NCBI RefSeq assembly: GCF_016859285.1
Contig: NC_053403.1
Location: forward strand, 470,948-534,947
Reading direction: 5' to 3'
Source of the DNA: Xiphias gladius
Lineage: Eukaryota > Chordata > Actinopteri > Istiophoriformes > Xiphiidae
Length of the DNA: 64,000 bases
Positions 25,200 to 37,000 of this stretch are shown one piece after another. The notes beneath the pieces are model-generated. The model was given only the letters and a program-made list of their open reading frames with translations. It had not been told where the DNA came from and made no database searches. Position numbers and translations under genes: made by a program. The stretch's first letter is position 1. Each line of letters begins with the position of its first letter.

Positions 25200-25903
25200 T
25201 TTGGGGCAGAGCGGAGGGAAAGGCCGCACTGACGAGCTAAAATGGAGATTACAGCTCCGCGGCGGTTAGCTGCGCCAAGTCGCTGCTGTTAGCATCGATC
25301 GCACCGGAAGTTACAGCGGGCAGACCTCCAAAATAAAACGGGTGAAACGCCACAAGTAATGAAAAGTATGACATTAGGGTAGTGAAAAGTTCAAACGGGC
25401 AAATGAGTTTAATTTCGTTTTTTTTTTTTTTTTTAAATGCGACAGTAATTAAGATTCATTCAGCTGAAACTTCTCAAAACGCGCTGCAACGTTGATTTCG
25501 CTACTACGTTTTTTTATTTTGAAAAACCAAACCAGATGTAGAATATGTAAATGTTGACTACGTGACGGTATCCAGCGACATATCCCGCAAACAGCTCCGC
25601 CACCCCCGCACTGCCGCCCGCATTCAGCTAGCACCAACAGCAGCAGGCCGCGGGGTTTTGTGTTTTTTTTGGGCGGCTCTGAGGGCCGGTCAGAAAGCCG
25701 TCGACCTACCGTGGGTACCGGAGACCGGCGGAGGAGCTGCTGCAGTCGGCGGCGGGTGTGTGGATGTTCCCGGGGCCCCGGAGGCTCCTGTCCGGAGGTT
25801 TGTTGTGTCCAGGCGGGGAGAGGAGACGAAGGAGAAGCCTCTTCTTCTTCTCCTCCTGCAGGATGAAAGAACTTCCGCACAGACTGCCGCTCCGTCAAGC
25901 CGC
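25200..25903 (-). promoter_or_regulatory. Candidate zbtb1 promoter and noncoding first exon
   Basis: A locally CG-rich island in AT-rich surroundings. ETS-type sites are visible: accggaagt at 25303-25311 on the + strand, and GCGGAAGT on the minus strand at 25871-25878. On the minus strand CCCACG|GTAGGT gives a donor at 25704-25709 that could end a noncoding exon at 25710 and splice to the zbtb1 coding exon at 20713. ETS-driven, TATA-less CpG-island promoters are usual for this kind of gene. Exon extent is inferred. Confidence 0.4.
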
Positions 25904-26956
25904 ACACAGTCAGGAAACCCGTAGAAGAAGAAAGAGAGGACTACCGGTGAAAATACTAGCCTTCAAAATAAAGTTAATTTGGCCTGGTTTCTTTGGTTCT
26001 CTCTCTTGATTTTATACTTTTTATTTTGTGGGTTGCTTGAAAAGAGATGTAGAAAATATAGTTTGTTTGCTTGCTAATTAAAAGATAAACTAGATAAAGA
26101 GAGAAAACAGAAGATTAACAGAGAGCACAGGCTGATTTCCCTTCACTGGCCTCTCAGAAAAAGCTGAAAAGTGCCCATTTAAGTAGCTTTTGTCTGCGTG
26201 TGTGTGTGTTTGTAAGAAGTTTTTGATACTAATTTGGATATTTAGAATTTTCAAGTCCTTTTTATCCAAACAACATTTGACATGTTTAACACAGGTATAC
26301 TGAATGTAGATGCGTGCACTTCACTGAAACTTTAAAAAAAAACAACCCAGTAAACTGAGGATTGTTATAGATTTAGCACACTGTGATTCTTATTCAGTTT
26401 CATCTGATTCCTCACAGTTGCATTTTATGAGTTAATTTACCCATAAAATATTTTCCTGTAGTTGTGTTTGTCCTGCTAATTAAGTCTGGAAATTTGGGGT
26501 CTTTTTAAATTCAGCATGTGATTTGCTTCGAAATCACAAAACAACATAAACAAAGAGATTCCTTCAAAAATAAAACATTTAATGATAAACAAATGTTCTG
26601 CGTTTTTTGATTGATGGTTGTGGGTTTAATTAAAAAACAAGTCGAAGAAGGAAAAAAGGTCTGAAACCATCCAGCATTTACATCCAGTATAAAATGGAAC
26701 TACAACTGGAAAGGAAATATTTGAAAAGGTTCATTTTACGACATGACTGGATACAAATATAACTATTATTTTGAAAATGTGAACAGGAAATGTCACGGAT
26801 GCATCAGAGAGGAGGATTTAGGTGCGGAGGTCTCACTCTTAGCTGTTTTTCTGGAACCAAAAGCGAGCCCGATACCCAGGGATGTGAAAACATTGCGACA
26901 TCTCACTCTGTTTCATGACATACAATCCTTCTACAAGCTGTTTTTTTCAGTAGAGT

Positions 26957-27025
26957 GACAGATAGATAGATAGATGATAGATAGAGAGATGGATGGATGG
27001 ATAAATATAGATAGATGGATACTTT
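26957..27025. repeat. GATA/GATG tetranucleotide repeat followed by retroposon-like tail
   Basis: gatagatagatag and gatggatggata runs, followed by gatactttaataatcatga, a layout common at the ends of fish retroposons. Confidence 0.65.
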
Positions 27026-27462
27026 AATAATCATGAAAAATATATCAATACAAACCAAACAGTCAATGCGATAAAAAGACAATAATAACTAACAACAAGC
27101 AAACAAAAAGACTAATTAATAATCAGATAATATGATGTGATGGACTAAAACTGTACGTGTGAGTGGAGCTCGTTTACATGGAGTCATTGTTATAAGATTA
27201 TTGCACAAAATCAACACATCTCGTTCAGTCGAGGGACTCGTTCTAGTCTGACTTCAGATAACAAATTACCGAGTGTGGACGTGAATCTGGAGCCAGTTTT
27301 CTTTGTCACTTTCGGGGGACATCATATAGACTTAGATTCATTTCCTGCAGACTGTCCCCAACCTTAACCACTGACCAGAAAATCAGCTTTTGTCCCCAAA
27401 TGGACAAGCTGTCCTCAGTTAACTGGTCTTTCGGCTGAAATTTGTCCCCAAAAGTAGCCTGT

Positions 27463-27463
<1 letters not shown>

Positions 27464-27520
<57 letters not shown>
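27464..27520. repeat. (CA)n microsatellite
   Basis: 57 bases of an uninterrupted acac run. Confidence 0.97.
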
Positions 27521-27523
<3 letters not shown>

Positions 27524-27964
27524 TTATCTTGTGGCAGAAGATGAGAACTGACTAAAACGTTACCTTCTGATGATATTTTCAAATGTTTTGCAGTGTAACA
27601 TTGGGACTTTTACTTCAGATACTTTAAGTACACGCCAGAGTTTTCTTCCTCGGTGGTATTTCTACTTCTTCTTCTGCTGATTCAGGTTTTATGACATGTT
27701 ATAACCTGATACTTTCTCTTTTGATAAGGGAACAAAATAAATGTGAATAAGATCAAAGATGAATGAATAAAAATACATTTGGTGGTTTTGTTACTATGCT
27801 TCACATTTTATCAGATTAAATCGTTTTTCATAAAACGATAAGAATAAAAATCAAACGTGAAACAGGTTCCAGCTCCGTGACTTTCATCATTTCTCTATTT
27901 GTACGTTTTGACTCGTGCTAATAAATGCGTTATTGATTATTGATTACATGTCGGTTGATAACAC

Positions 27965-28087
27965 CGACGGATCACGTGACCAACCCCTTTGACCCTTCCT
28001 CTCGCGAGACGTGACGCGGGTTTTTGCGAGATCACCTCTGCAGCAACAAATCGGCTCCGGTTCTGAAACAATCTGCTCATTTCTGCG
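27965..28087 (+). promoter_or_regulatory. zbtb25 promoter and noncoding first exon
   Basis: The segment has a TCACGTGA E-box palindrome at 27972-27979 and the TCTCGCGAGA palindrome at 28000-28009, a known element of TATA-less housekeeping promoters. It ends in a strong donor (GCG|GTAAGT, GT at 28088). Splicing this donor to the acceptor at 30471-30473 places a noncoding exon directly upstream of the zbtb25 ATG. The sites are read directly; the transcription start itself is inferred to lie between about 28010 and 28060. Confidence 0.6.
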
Positions 28088-30473
28088 GTAAGTCTGATTA
28101 ACGGCGGCGGGCACGGCGCGCGTGCACGGCGCACATCGACAGAGGGGGTGGGGGGCGTGCGCACGCGCCTGTGTGCGTGTAGATGAATGAGGACGTGCGT
28201 GTTGCCGAATGTGGAGGAGACAGAGGATGGAGGAGGCTGCAGCGCGATGCGCGCGACACGACGTGCACGCGCCGAGCCGCGGTGTTGTTTTTGGGTTCCA
28301 GTTTCCGGTGTGTTTGGACCGGAGTCGGCCCCCCCCCCGAGACACACACACACACACACACACAACCACACACTCCACCATCAACCACCATCACCACCCC
28401 CCTCCTGTAAGTGTGTGTGTGTGTGTGTGTGTGTGTGTCTCAGGTGCTGCTTCACGTACAGGTGACCTTCACTGAGGCCAGAGGTCAGTCTGTGGCCTCC
28501 TGCTCACCTGTCCAGGTGTTCGGGGGGTCACCTCATTACACCTGAGCTCAGGTTGGAGGTGGGCGGAGCTTCGACTGAGACGATGTGACGCCACTAATCT
28601 GTTTCGGACGTGGGCGGGGTCACCTGCTGAGGGGTTGAACCCACTGTACCTGCCACCAGGTACTGCGACAGGACTGTAGCGCTGACGTCGCTGATCAATC
28701 AGATGACTGACGGGAACCGGTGAAGATTCTCTGGTTCCAACTCGGCACGTTTCACGATCGTGACAAACATGATCCATCAGATCCGATCCATCGAGGTAAA
28801 CCTGGAGCGAACCTGGGGCTTCTGGGCCCGGATCCGGACCAGCTGTTAAATCGGGCACCAGCAGGTGTCGACTCTCAGGTTGATGGAATCGGTCAGCGAG
28901 CGAATCGGCATCGACGCAGAGCTCGTCACGTTTCATGTTGTATTAACGTCAGGTGAGTCCAGACTGACTCACCTGTTGTCTGGAAGGAGACTGGTTTGAA
29001 TAGCTTGTGATTTATTGAAACAACGTGAGACCAGTTAACTTCCAGAAACCAGAACTTTTCGAAACATTTTCTTTGGTTTTACAACATGATTTTCTCATGA
29101 AAATAAAGTTCAAGAAAACTGTTGCTTTCATTAAACTACATGACAGAGAGATTTCTTTAAATTTACAGTGTTACAGAAATATTAAATATGTGTTTGAATA
29201 ACTGAAACTATAGCAACAGATCAAATAAATGAAGTGAAATATAATATCTCTGTTCATATAATATATATAAATTAATATTATGTCAGTATATAAAGTTGGC
29301 AGCGGGCACATTGACACGATATTGATTAAATGTTACTTCTACAAAACACATGAATTAACAGTCCAAACACTTGATTTGCACAGAGCCTCATTCAGAATCG
29401 GTTCTTTGGCTGTGACTGATCAGGGAAACGCAACATTAACATCGTTCATTTCCCAACATGCAGTTCTTCAAAACCTTCTCCGCACCGGGAAAAATGAGGA
29501 AGTGTTTATCTAATGTTTTTTGTTTTTTTTAACTTAAAAGTTGTCAGGTTTAGATTCGGTCTAAAAGTCCCACCCTCTCAGTAACTCAGACCAGTACTGA
29601 GGCCGCGTCCTCTGTGTTGCTGATACCAGACCACCCTGATGTCAAGTTACTGCAGCAGACGGAGATCCGGCCAGACTCACGGGCTCTGTCTCAAACCTCC
29701 CCCTACTTCCTGTCCCCACGCACTTCTACTCTCTTTGCGTGTTGGGGTGGAGGGTCCGCCGCATTTCGTGCCATCCCAAACCAATCGACGGGGGGTCGAA
29801 GTGGGTTATGAAACCCTCCAACAGCGAGTCTACGTCGATGCTGACTTTTCTGACCACGTGCAACGTGTTGTGTTCGCCACGGAGCGCGCGCCGTACAGAT
29901 GTTATCTCTGTGCGAACTGACACATTTAATTATACGGACGTGACCGACTTAGAGGTCGCACTGTATTTACGATCAAATACATGCTCTCTTCTAGAGAACG
30001 GTAGACGTCTTCAAGTGATTGTTAAGTGTTGTACATTTACAGGGACTGTTGCGCAAACCAGGCAGTTCATAAATATCAGAGTTAAAAACGAGAAGATGTT
30101 TACAAAACAAAAGAAATGCCAGCCAAGAAGCTGGGGAGTAAGTTTTATTCATTTATTTATCACGGCAACTGTTTCCGCTTCTGAAAGATGCTGATACTAA
30201 ACCATGGTTACGAAAAGTTATGACAGTTCCTGTTTCTGCCGGAGACAGGGAAGTTGGTCCCGAAGCTCACCGCCGTATTTCTACACTGCACCTTAATGAC
30301 GGGTGCTGAGGTCAGCCGTGACCGTGACCAGTCACTTTGTGATCTGGGGAGGGTCTGGTTCGAGAAAGGCCCACTGTTGTGGGGACTTCTCAAACCCCTG
30401 TCTGTCATCAGTTTGACATGTTCTCTAGCGTCCGTCGCGCTGACGTGTTGCTGTTTCTGTCTTCCGGGGTCAG
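28088..30473 (+). other. zbtb25 first intron (5' UTR intron, inferred)
   Basis: GT at 28088 to CAG at 30471-30473. It contains opposed CA and GT microsatellites (28341-28364 and 28411-28438). Short frames in 29600-30200 show no domain. Confidence 0.5.
28341..28438. repeat. Paired (AC)n and (GT)n microsatellites in inverted orientation
   Basis: An acac run at 28341-28364 and a gtgt run at 28411-28438 are complementary and separated by about 46 bases rich in C and A, so the strand can fold into one long hairpin. Confidence 0.9.
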
Positions 30474-30477
30474 GGTC

Positions 30478-30650
30478 ATGGAGGTGTCATCCCACAGCCT
30501 CTTCCTGCTGCAGCAGCTCAACGTTCAGAGAGAGTTCGGTTTCCTGTGCGACTGCACCGTCGCCATCGGAAACGTCTACTTCAAAGCTCACCGAGCCGTG
30601 CTGGCCGCCTTCTCCAACTACTTCAAGATGATCTTCATCCACCAGTCCAG
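30478..30650 (+). CDS. zbtb25: zbtb25 coding exon 1
   Basis: Starts at the ATG and ends at CCAG|GTCAGT. 57 codons plus two bases (phase 2). Encodes the first half of the BTB fold. Confidence 0.9.
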
Positions 30651-31982
30651 GTCAGTCCAGGGCTTTTCTAAATGTTAACCTGTAGGTTTAAGGTGACGCC
30701 CTGACTCCTGGAATTCATCAGCTCGAACGCAGAACGCCCTGTCCTCATGTGTCAATCTGTGTCTGTCCCCAGTGAGTGTATAAAGATCCAGCCCACAGAC
30801 ATCCAGCCAGACGTCTTCAGCTACCTGCTGCACATCATGTACACCGGCATGTGTCCCAAACAGCCGGTGGACCAGAGCCGGCTGCAGGACGGCATCAAGT
30901 TTCTTCATGCCCACCAGCTGTGCCGGAAACCGGACGAGGGCGCCGCCGACGCGGCCACCGATGTGGTCCGCATGTCCAACCTGTACGGCATCCAGATCTC
31001 CTCCCAGCTGGCCAACAAGGACGCACCCGGAGTCCCCAAGTCCACCACGGTGTCCTGCGGGGCCCCTGAGGATGGACGCTCCTCTGGCCGCGGAGGACGG
31101 TCCCACTCACAGCTGTCCCTCACTGTCGGTATAGAAGGGGTCCCGTCGGATTGCCAGGCGTCGGCGCTACGCAACGTCTGCTCCGTGGCATCTGGAGATG
31201 ACTCAGACATCTCGACTCGCATCAAGCAGGAGCAGGTGGAGGAGGAGGAGGGGGAGGATGGCGAGGGGGAGGAGGGTCCAGGGGCAGGATCTCCTTCTCC
31301 AGCTCAGGGCAGCAGTCCCAGTCAGAGTCTCCTGTTCAAAGACCGGTCCCTGGTCCTGCTGTGCCCCCGCTGTGGAGAGCGCTGCTCGTCCCCCGAAGGC
31401 TTGCGGGAGCACCTGTTCAGCCATGCCCTCGACCCTGCCCGCCTGATGGAGGGGCTGTCTCACGGCAGAGAGCTGGATACCGGTGTGGAGGAGGGGCCGC
31501 CGGGGGGCCAGGAGCAGCTGGATGCAGGATGTCTGGAGGAGGCCCTAAGGCAGAGCCAGGCGCTGGCCAACCAGCTGGCTGCTGAGCTGAGGAGGAGTCG
31601 GGGTGCAGGAGGGGGAGGAGCGGGGAGCAGCCCCATTCCCGCCGCCCTACACTCCCGTAAACGTAAGATCGCCTGCGCCGTCTGCAGCCTGCGCTTCTCC
31701 CACAAGAGCCAGCTGCAGGAGCACATGTACACCCACACTGGCAAACCGTCCCGCTACCACCGCTACAACCGCCTCTGCAGCCAGCTCTTCCAGGCCTCCA
31801 GCCACTTCTGCGAGGGCGCCGCGGAGCCCGGGGGAGGGGGCGGGGCCGGGGGCGGCGCTTCAGCTGGTGTTGCCACGCTCTCTGAGGAGGCCAACAGGGA
31901 CACTCAGGACAACGGCAGCTCCTGCTACTCCCTGGACTCTGAGATCTCCCAGGAGAGCGTGGACGGCGTGCCCGTGGAATGA
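30478..31982 (+). CDS. zbtb25: ZBTB25, BTB/POZ and C2H2 zinc-finger protein, two coding exons, 460 aa
   Basis: ZBTB25 (KUP) is a nuclear BTB-zinc-finger repressor; in mammals it restrains NFAT-driven transcription in T cells. Coding exon 1 is 30478-30650 and exon 2 is 30773-31982, joined through TCC-AG|T to read [17 protein letters not shown], just as in the human protein; the total is 1,383 nt. The ATG at 30478 lies five bases after an acceptor (ggggtCAG) and gives [15 protein letters not shown], the family start. The BTB domain spans about residues 1-115 ([35 protein letters not shown]). C2H2 fingers lie near 251-275 ([19 protein letters not shown]) and 356-380 ([17 protein letters not shown]). 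Between them are acidic and Gly/Ser-rich linkers and an IKQEQ sumoylation-type site. A glycine run near residue 410 is encoded by very G-rich DNA. It is divergent from zbtb1. Confidence 0.94.
30773..31982 (+). CDS. zbtb25: zbtb25 coding exon 2
   Basis: Acceptor tctgtccccAG| before TGAGTGTATAAAG; runs to TGA at 31980. Encodes the rest of the BTB domain, the linkers and both fingers. Confidence 0.92.
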
Positions 31983-32803
31983 TTCCATCAGGTGATGTCA
32001 TGGAGAGATGTTTCCCCACAAGGTGGCGTGACTGAGCACACAGGTGGTTCTGTTGTCAGGTTGTGAAAAGACGAACCTGGAGGTGTTCTCTCTGAACTCC
32101 GAGGTTTGTGTCGTGGTTCTGTTTCTGTTTCTGCTGCTGTCTGCTGGTTCTCTACCTGTGCAGGTGTGTGTGTGTGTGTGTGTGTAGGTGTGTGAACTTC
32201 TTAAATCAGTCATGTGATCATAGTGTGGTGCTGTGGTCATTAGCTGCAAGAATCAGACTGTTGGTTTTATGATTTTGAGTCACTTTTTAAGAAAAGACAA
32301 AATTCTCTGGCTCCAGCTTCTCCAGTGCGAATGTCCGCTGGTTTCTCTGGTGTCGCAATGACTGAACCTGTCTGGGTTTTTTCATGATTTTCTGACATTT
32401 TGCTGACAAGACGACTAGTTGATTAATCTAGAAAACGCTGAGCAGGGGAATCGATAGTTGAAGCCCTAAACTTGAGGTCACATTAACGTCACATCCTCTT
32501 TTCATTTCATTTAATTTTTGTGAAAATTAACCAGCAGAGATTGTAAACTTGATCTTCCACACTCACCAGCTGACAGTGTCCATCTGAATTATCTGACTCT
32601 CGGTACGACAGAGAAGAAAAGGATGTATTAAAATGTGTGACTGTTCCTTTAATGTAAAGATAACATCAGTGTGACGTAGGCGTCAAACTGTGGTCGAATC
32701 TTTAGACTCTGAGACTCTGTAGAGACTCAGACCTGCTGAAATCAAAGGAAACATGAAGGTTTAGTGTTAAAAGAAGCAGCAGGGCCAGTTTTGATGACTT
32801 TTG
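31983..32803 (+). other. zbtb25 3' flank, probable 3' UTR
   Basis: A GT microsatellite lies at 32164-32185. ATTAAA at 32627-32632, followed by tgtgtgactgttcc, is a possible poly(A) signal. Confidence 0.45.
32627..32632 (+). terminator. Candidate zbtb25 poly(A) signal (ATTAAA)
   Basis: ATTAAA with a GT-rich stretch just downstream. A competing stronger AATAAA lies at 35200-35205, which would put the 1.2-kb minisatellite inside the 3' UTR. Confidence 0.35.
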
Positions 32804-34031
32804 ATGGTTTGATTGTTTGACATTTCGATTGTTTGATGGTTTGACTTTTGATGGTTTGATTGTTTCACGGTTTGACGGTTTGAGCTTTGTGACGTTTTGA
32901 TTGTTTGATGGTTTGAATTTTGAGGGTTTGAGGGTTTGATGGTTTGATGGTTTGATAGTTTGACGGTTTGACGGTTTGACGGTTTGAGGGTTTGAGGGGT
33001 GGATGGTTTGATGGTTTGACAGTTTGATGATTTGACGGTTTCAGGGGTGGACGGTTTGATAGTTTGATGGTTTGATGGTTTGACGGTTTGAAGGGTGGAT
33101 GGTTTGATGGTTTGACAGTTTGATGGTTTCACGGTTTGATGGTTTGACAGTTTGATGGTTTGATGGTTTGACGTTTTGAGGGTTTAGCGGTTTCACAGTT
33201 TGACTTTTGACGGTTTGACCTTTCTGACGTTTGGATTGTTTAACGGTTTGACTCTTTATGGTTTGATTGTTTCACAGTTTGACGGTTTAACCCTTGTGAG
33301 GTTTTGATAGTTTGATGGTTTGACTTTTGAGGTTTTGATGGTTTGATTGTTTGACAGTTTGACGGTTTGCCTGTTGGACAGTTTGAGGGGTTGACGGTTT
33401 GACGGTTTGATGGTTTGACGGTTTGATGGTTTGATGGTTTGACGGTTTGAGGGGTGGACGGTTTGACGGTTTGACAGTTTGATGGTTTGAGGGGTGGACA
33501 GTTTGATGGTTTGACAGTTTGATGGTTTGACGGTTTGAGGGGTGGACGGTTTGACGGTTTGATGGTTTGACAGTTTGATGGTTTGACAGTTTGATGGTTT
33601 GATGGTTTGAGGGGTGGACAGTTTGATGGTTTGACGGTTTGATGGTTTGACAGTTTGATGGTTGGATGTTTTGATGGTTTGACGGTTTGAGGGGTGGACG
33701 GTTTGACGGTTTGATGGTTTGACAGTTTGATGGTTTGACGGTTTGAGGGGTGGATGGTTTGATTGTTTGACAGTTTGATGGTTGGATGTTTTGATGGTTT
33801 GACGGTTTGATGGTTTGACAGTTTGATGGTTGGATGTTTTGATGGTTTGACGGTTTGAGGGGTGGTTGACAGTTTGATGGTTTGACGGTTTGAGGGGTGG
33901 ATGGTTTGACAGTTTGATGGTTTGACGGTTTTATAGTTTGACTTTTGATGGTTTGACGGTTTCATGGTTTGACGGTTTTATAGTTCGACTTTTGATGGTT
34001 TGACGGTTTGATGGTTTGACAGTTTGATAGG
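32804..34031. repeat. 1.2-kb minisatellite of 8-bp units (GGTTTGAY)n
   Basis: Units gatggttt, gacggttt and gacagttt alternate for about 1,230 bases, with a recurrent variant gaggggtgga that gives a higher-order pattern. Because 8 bp repeats in 24 bp, the minus strand stays open for up to 241 codons of a meaningless KPSNHQTV-type repeat. Confidence 0.97.
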
Positions 34032-37000
34032 GTTGTTTATCTCACAGCTGAATCTCCTCTTTAAGACAATCTGAGTGATCAATGAATCAGGCTACTCATT
34101 GATGAAGTTCACCAGCATTTTTTAGACCAATGTTTTTAGTCAAATTGTTCCAGAGCATAAACCTCCGACCACAACCTGCGGCAGTGCCTGTCAGAGGAGG
34201 AGTCAGCTTTGTTTACTGCTGTCGGTCATTCTGAAGAAGGTTCCAATCAGTTCACTGGCTTTGACAAGGCTTTTTCTACTTAACTGCAACAGTGGCTTCA
34301 GATCAAATGCACAAGAGCGAACAGTTTGTGAGAGAGTGTGAATGAAGAGCAGCACATAACTCCGCAAAGCAGTTAACTAGGACGCTGCAGACTGCATCAC
34401 AGTCTTTCTCTTTCTAGTTCAGTGACCGTCCTCTCTGATATTTCCTGAGCTTCTTCAGATTCAAGGAAGAGTTACAGAAGTCTGCAGTGGAAACAAGGCC
34501 TCACTCTGCAAGGCTGAACTTTGCTTTTGGTGTGAAAAACCTGTCATTTACTACAGAGTCAGTTTTCTTTTGAAGCACAGTTCCCTCAAAGGATCAAACC
34601 ACTGTTTTTTTATATTTAAGTCCTGTTTACTTCACATTCCTCCATCGGTTTGTAGATCGATAACCAACCCCAGTCACAGATTAAGAGATTAAGATTTAGC
34701 ACCAAATTGATAAATGTTATTAAGAAAAAACTCCTTTAATGCTCAAGATGCAGCTCAAAGTGCTTTAAAATATACTTTATTTTAAAGAGCAGAATCTGTT
34801 TGAACAATCTCCCTGTTGATGCATTCAAAGACACTCTGACACCTGAGAGTTGACTGGAGAGGAAATCAGTCTAAAACCTGAAGCCTTGTTCTGTTGAACC
34901 ATCTGAGAGACTGTGGTTGAAGGACAAAACATTGGATTCAGTCCAGAGGGAAAAAAACTGTTTTGTGGTCCTTTAAATTCTGGACAAGGTTCTGTGCTGT
35001 TACTTTCTGTCGCCACATCGAGAATGATTTTACAGTTGAGATGTTATTGATTATTGATTGGTGAATGTCTGATTGCTCAGTCGTGACGTCGTCTTCTTTC
35101 TGTGTTTCACTGTAAAAAAATCACAACAGGAAGTTTTGTGTTGATATGTTTTGTACATAGACGTCTGTTTTTTCATGGATGGAACAGTAAAGTTTTGTAA
35201 ATAAATGTCTTTTTCCACCAATCAGATCGCAGCTCTGCACTTTGACTGGAACTGTTTGGAGAATGTCTGGGGTATTTAAGGTTCTGCAAAAAAAAATGCT
35301 TTGGGTTATTGCTCTTTTTTTTGTGATTTACTTTTCGTTAGTTTTTTGGTTTATACAGAAAACATATAAACAAAAGTAAAACACAGGAGAGCGCTGGTCA
35401 GACACACGAACAGAACAGAACAAAAAACAAACAAACCAAACTAAAATTCAAAAAAATGGGACGAGGCGAGAATCAGTCTTTAGAGCAAACAGCAAGAATT
35501 TTGGATTCATTAGCAAGAATGTGTTCTCTGATATTAGGCTGCAATGAACCCTCTTTCACTGTTCATCAGTGTTTTTATCAAATGTTCAGAAAATGATTCT
35601 TTAGTCTGTTTCATGTGCATCACTAGCTGTCAGAACCAAAACTTTATGATAAACTAACAACGGCATTTTGAAGCAGTGGACAGAAAATGTTGATGAATGA
35701 AGACAAAGACATGACAGAGTGTTGGCAGCTTTAACCCTTCAAATCACACCAGTTCATTCATTTACAAACCGGATCGTAGTAAAAAAAAATAAATGTATAA
35801 ATAAATGAAATATAAAAAGCTATATCGAAACGTCACCCACTCTGTTGTCTGGTTATGAAGCTCTCTAACAACAACTAACGTGTTGAGTGTGTTTCCTTCC
35901 TCGTAAAACCTTTCCACAAAGACCTTCACTGTTTGTGTAGGTGCTGGCTTTCTTCTTCTTCGTGACTTTTTCAGGGGGATTGCTGTGGTTCTTGACACGT
36001 TACCTCCAGCTGTGGATCAGTGGAGTAGTGTGAAACCACTGGCAGTGACTTTGAGTCACGTCACCTGCACCAGAACATTGTCATAGTTCAACCAGAACAG
36101 GAACTCACCCGTGAAAACACCGACCGGTGCCACAGGTGGTCAAAACTGCTTTAAGTCCTCACTGGGATCCTTGAGGTGACATTGAAGAAATCACGTTAGA
36201 AACTTGTGGTTGAATTATTTTCCGAGCATCTCACACTCTTCCTCTGAGGCTCCCGAAGCCAGTAAGTGGACCTTTGAGTTGAGATGATTCAGTCTTTTCA
36301 CGCCGTGAGCTCTTGACAGCGATGAGGAGGCTCAACTCGTTTTCCTTCGCTCCGACCTCTGGTCTCTGCCGCAGTAACAGATCCTGACCTGCAGGGGTCA
36401 GCAGTTAGCTGAGCACAGCGTGGAGGAGAGGCATGCTGGGAAACTGAGTATCCACGCCGACAACGGTCCTTCGGCAGAATATGAATATTAATCTATTTCG
36501 TTCAAAATAAAATCTGTTTAAATCACACACACATAAACATACAGAACAAACTCTCCATGTTCTTTCCACATAATTTCAGAACCACATATTTACAAGAAAA
36601 ACGCCATAATGTTATGATGAATATTTATTCTCATAATGTGATTTTTTATGTATTAAATCTTGAATTAATACTCATAACATGGGCGTTACATTATGTCAAT
36701 TTGAAATCTCAGATTTTGTTTGAAAGAATAAATATAGCATAAAGTTTAACTTTAAAAAAATCCCCCTTTGAACTAAAGTAATGTTCTGACTTTGTCTTTT
36801 CCTCATTATCACAACTTCATTATCAGGACATTACAACATTAGAATGGTACAAATACTTACCTTTGATATGTCTTTTTTTTTCCCTCAACAAACACAAAGT
36901 GATAATATAGCTGAATAAAAGCGTCATTTTATAAGAGAAAGAATAAAATTACAACTTTACTCCATTAATATTATGTCATTTTTCTCATGATACTACAAAT

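Larger units (their letters stand above)
20714..25709 (-). other. zbtb1 first intron (inferred)
   Basis: A CAG acceptor at 20714-20716 sits four bases before the zbtb1 ATG, so the 5' UTR is spliced. The best upstream donor is at 25704-25709. The interval holds a long CA repeat (21187-21274), a MITE fragment (23181-23345) and otherwise unremarkable DNA. The 3' boundary is firm; the 5' one is a guess. Confidence 0.4.
25931..27960. other. Intergenic DNA between the zbtb1 and zbtb25 promoters
   Basis: AT-rich, with a GATA-type repeat (26957-27025) and a CA microsatellite (27464-27520). No gene recognised. Confidence 0.5.

Noticed and set aside
33240-33965. 241-codon minus-strand frame of KPSNHQTV repeats
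   Set aside because: A product of an 8-bp minisatellite; non-protein-like and without start context.
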